The translations under genes were made by a program, and so were the position numbers. Source: Hylemonella sp. UBA2468 (GTDB lineage Bacteria > Pseudomonadota > Gammaproteobacteria > Burkholderiales > Burkholderiaceae_C). From it: a stretch of DNA of 6,306 bases. Positions within the stretch are counted from its first letter, which is position 1. Every line of letters starts with the position of its first letter. A model generated the notes under the pieces. That model was not told the DNA's origin, did not search any database, and saw only the letters and a list, made by a program, of their open reading frames with translations. Below are positions 6,214-6,306 of this stretch, in pieces. The DNA lies in assembly GCA_002342165.1 (NCBI GenBank), contig DDPM01000147.1, positions 29,109 to 35,414 on the forward strand, in the 5' to 3' direction.

Positions 6214-6306
6214 ATGGGACGCACGCTTTACGACAAAATTTGGGACGAACACATCGTCCATACCGAAGAAGACGGTACCGCAATCCTTTATATAGACCGC
6301 CATTTG
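6214..6306 (+). CDS. leuC: 3-isopropylmalate dehydratase large subunit (LeuC), 5' part only
   Basis: LeuC, with LeuD, isomerises 2-isopropylmalate to 3-isopropylmalate in leucine biosynthesis, using a [4Fe-4S] cluster of the aconitase type. Only the first 31 codons are in the window. The N-terminus [13 protein letters not shown] followed by [14 protein letters not shown] is characteristic of LeuC: the YDKIWD opening and the LYIDRHL strand are strongly conserved in the family. The cluster cysteines lie far downstream and cannot be checked. AGGA at 6204-6207 is a good ribosome binding site, 6 bases before the ATG. The frame is open to the window end. Confidence 0.93.
   Translation, partial: MGRTLYDKIWDEHIVHTEEDGTAILYIDRHL

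Noticed and set aside
1..6306. tRNA or rRNA genes, CRISPR arrays, insertion sequences, phage or toxin-antitoxin genes
   Set aside because: I looked on both strands and saw no cloverleaf, regularly spaced repeats, transposase motifs or terminal inverted repeats; nearly all of the window is accounted for by housekeeping genes.

Overview
The window is a TCA-cycle locus from a betaproteobacterium, most likely order Burkholderiales and family Comamonadaceae. This rests on the gene order (GntR regulator, sdhC, sdhD, sdhA, sdhB, sdhE, gltA, a small Cys-rich gene, leuC) and on how the SdhA, GltA and LeuC proteins read against remembered family members. Base composition looks moderate (roughly half G+C by eye). 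That is low for the family and would suit a freshwater planktonic type such as a Limnohabitans-like organism, but the genus is inference only. All genes found are on the + strand.

Layout. Positions 1-488 hold the C-terminal effector-binding part of a GntR/HutC-type regulator whose DNA-binding half lies upstream of the window. A 194-base gap (489-682) follows. It carries a candidate promoter, two ATTGCA-type repeats, and a 12-base exact duplication of the sdhC translation start that creates a possible 9-codon leader ORF. sdhC, sdhD, sdhA, sdhB, sdhE and gltA (683-5688) are tightly packed. They look like one operon and end at a hairpin-plus-T-tract terminator (5702-5742). A 126-codon gene of unknown function with two cysteine clusters starts one base after the terminator T-tract. 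A short intergenic region with a possible promoter then leads to the first 31 codons of leuC, which runs off the window.

How the genes work together. SdhC and SdhD form the heme b and quinone membrane anchor. SdhA (covalent FAD) and SdhB (three Fe-S clusters) form the catalytic part of succinate:quinone oxidoreductase (Complex II). SdhE is the small factor that promotes SdhA flavinylation. GltA feeds acetyl-CoA into the same cycle, so the operon couples entry into the cycle with its respiratory-chain step. The GntR protein is the obvious candidate regulator by position. leuC begins a separate leucine-biosynthesis unit.

All main enzymes appear intact with their key residues present. This is mostly an ordinary housekeeping region. 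I do not see a previously undescribed system. The points worth a second look are the duplicated initiation region before sdhC, the terminator arm that doubles as the only visible Shine-Dalgarno sequence of the next gene, and the uncharacterised Cys-rich protein.
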